Positions 7,089-8,147 of a stretch of 8,147 nt of DNA are shown piece by piece. A program made the position numbers and the translations under genes. The first letter of the stretch is position 1. Every line of letters starts with the position of its first letter. The notes below the pieces were generated by a model. That model saw only the letters and a program-made list of their open reading frames with translations. It did not search any database and was not told where the DNA came from. Origin of the DNA: Verrucomicrobia bacterium UBA3750 (GTDB taxonomy: Bacteria; Verrucomicrobiota; Kiritimatiellia; RFP12; UBA1067); assembly GCA_002371755.1 (NCBI GenBank), contig DFGM01000180.1:1-8147 (forward strand), given 5' to 3'.

Positions 7089-8147
7089 GGCTTGTTTTCA
7101 CGCAGTTCGCGGAAATAATATTCGATTTCGCTGGCCTTGGTCGTCTCGCGTCGCGCCTTGACGCCAAGCGCCTTTACGTCGGCAATCCACTTCTCGACCG
7201 CTTCGGCTCGTGTCGCCGGGCGCGTCCACTTGTATCCGGCTTTAGCGGCGGCATTTTTCAGCGCATCGTAGCCGAGAAGCATATAATGATCAACCGAAAG
7301 ACGCTCGCGGCGAACGCGCGAAGCAAACTCTTCGCCGTCCTTCTCAGCTGCCGCGACCGCATCGTCCATCAGTTTCGCCGCTTCCAGCTTGTCTGCGGCG
7401 GACATGAACGAAGCGTCCTTGTGCCCGCACTTTACTATCCGTTTTGTCTTGCGAGGGGCGTTGTCGACGACACCTATGAACTTCTTCAGAATCGGCGCGG
7501 CGGACTTTCCGTAGTAGCCTTCGATGAACTCGTCCATGAGCCGGTTCTCGTCATCGTCCGGATTCCAGAGAAGATGCGAAACGACATAGTGCCGCAAGGT
7601 CGCGAACGACCCGGCGGAGCAGAGCGCGTCTCCCTGCTCAAATACACCAACCGCGCCGTTCGCAGCGAAAAGACGGATGTTCGGCGCCATGACGGAGATG
7701 TTGGGGTGCGGCAGCATGTAGCCCTGAAAATTGGCGAGGTAGTCCCAGATGAAGAGGTTGCCTCCGGCGACGCGTTTCCAGTCCTGAAGATCCTTCACAA
7801 ACGTCGCCTCGCGAGGCGGCAGGGGGTCGGTGAGTGGACGCGCAAAGTCGCATGAGATGTCGCACACTCTCACCACGACATTGTGCCGGGCACGCGTCTT
7901 CGTGGGTGCCTTGCGCGTGAACTGGTAGGCGAACGTGTCGATGCGAACGTTCGGGAACTCCTTCTCTACCGCCTCGGCGACGTCGTTCGCAAATCTTAGG
8001 TACGGTCCGGACGCCGCTCCGCCGTCTTCGTCCATCATCGCCTTGCACTTTTCACATTCGCATCCGCCACCCCAGTCGTTCTGCGATACCTGTATGAAAT
8101 CCACGGACGAATCCTCGCGCAGACGCCTCAACGTTTCCTTGATATAT
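7070..8147 (-). CDS. DUF4838 domain-containing protein (glycoside hydrolase-like), 5' end beyond window
   Basis: The frame is open to the right edge, giving the last 358 residues; a TTG at 8131 is only internal, because the frame continues upstream as YIKETL. The visible part matches the DUF4838 family found beside carbohydrate enzymes: DFIQVSQNDW, then a Cys cluster (C29, C31, C34 counting from the first visible residue), GPYLRFANDVAEAVEKEFP, FIWDYLANFQGYMLPHPN, GVFEQGDA (E170) and SHLLWNPDDDENRLMDEFIEGYYG. These lie in a (beta/alpha)-barrel-like region related in form to alpha-glucuronidase/hexosaminidase-type hydrolases. The last 110 residues or so are charged and probably helical, ending KPKEKTK. 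The missing N-terminus would be expected to hold a signal peptide and the first domain. A hydrolytic role on polysaccharide is inferred from the company it keeps; no substrate is established. Its stop codon overlaps the start of the next gene. Confidence 0.9.
   Translation of the reverse strand, partial: YIKETLRRLREDSSVDFIQVSQNDWGGGCECEKCKAMMDEDGGAASGPYLRFANDVAEAVEKEFPNVRIDTFAYQFTRKAPTKTRARHNVVVRVCDISCDFARPLTDPLPPREATFVKDLQDWKRVAGGNLFIWDYLANFQGYMLPHPNISVMAPNIRLFAANGAVGVFEQGDALCSAGSFATLRHYVVSHLLWNPDDDENRLMDEFIEGYYGKSAAPILKKFIGVVDNAPRKTKRIVKCGHKDASFMSAADKLEAAKLMDDAVAAAEKDGEEFASRVRRERLSVDHYMLLGYDALKNAAAKAGYKWTRPATRAEAVEKWIADVKALGVKARRETTKASEIEYYFRELRENKPKEKTK

Noticed and set aside
7286..7855. 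Plus-strand open frame of 189 codons opposite DUF4838
   Set aside because: Arg/Val-rich low-information translation antisense to clearly conserved DUF4838 blocks.
8129..8131. TTG as the true start of the DUF4838 protein
   Set aside because: The frame stays open to the window edge, and the visible part lacks the N-terminal half of the family, so this is an internal leucine codon.

Overview
The window holds four protein genes packed head to tail on the minus strand, with almost no non-coding DNA. The largest gap between genes is 17 bp, and the other two junctions are 4-bp ATGA overlaps. It reads as the middle of one polysaccharide-degradation operon, transcribed from the right edge to the left edge. 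The first gene (right) is cut at its 5' end and the last gene (left) is cut at its 3' end. No promoter, terminator, tRNA, rRNA, CRISPR array or transposon is visible. No stretch over 300 bases lacks a gene.

In transcription order: (1) a DUF4838-family, glycoside-hydrolase-like protein (7070-8147, 5' end missing); (2) a secreted 863-residue protein with two diverged LamG-like modules followed by an autotransporter-associated beta-strand repeat region (4482-7073); (3) a 578-residue secreted glycoside hydrolase family 2 enzyme (2728-4464); (4) a very long secreted protein (1-2731, 3' end missing) in which a complete GH95 (alpha-L-fucosidase/alpha-L-galactosidase family) domain runs without a stop into the start of a GH106 (alpha-L-rhamnosidase family) domain.

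The organism is probably a member of the Verrucomicrobiota/Kiritimatiellota/Lentisphaerota (PVC) group from a gut, rumen or sediment community. Three things suggest this: DUF4838, GH95 and GH106 together; the LamG-like plus beta-strand-repeat protein, a type common in those phyla; and the absence of SusC/SusD genes. This is inference from gene content, not from a marker gene. The DNA is moderately GC-rich, and many minus-strand genes leave long but meaningless open frames on the plus strand.

The last three proteins begin with Sec-type signal peptides. The working picture is therefore an extracytoplasmic set of exo-acting enzymes that trim L-fucose/L-galactose, L-rhamnose and a beta-linked sugar from a branched plant, algal or host glycan, with a secreted beta-helix/LamG-type protein that may bind glycan or the cell surface. 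The most notable item is the GH95-GH106 fusion, whose full reading frame had to be derived by direct translation because it runs off the left edge.
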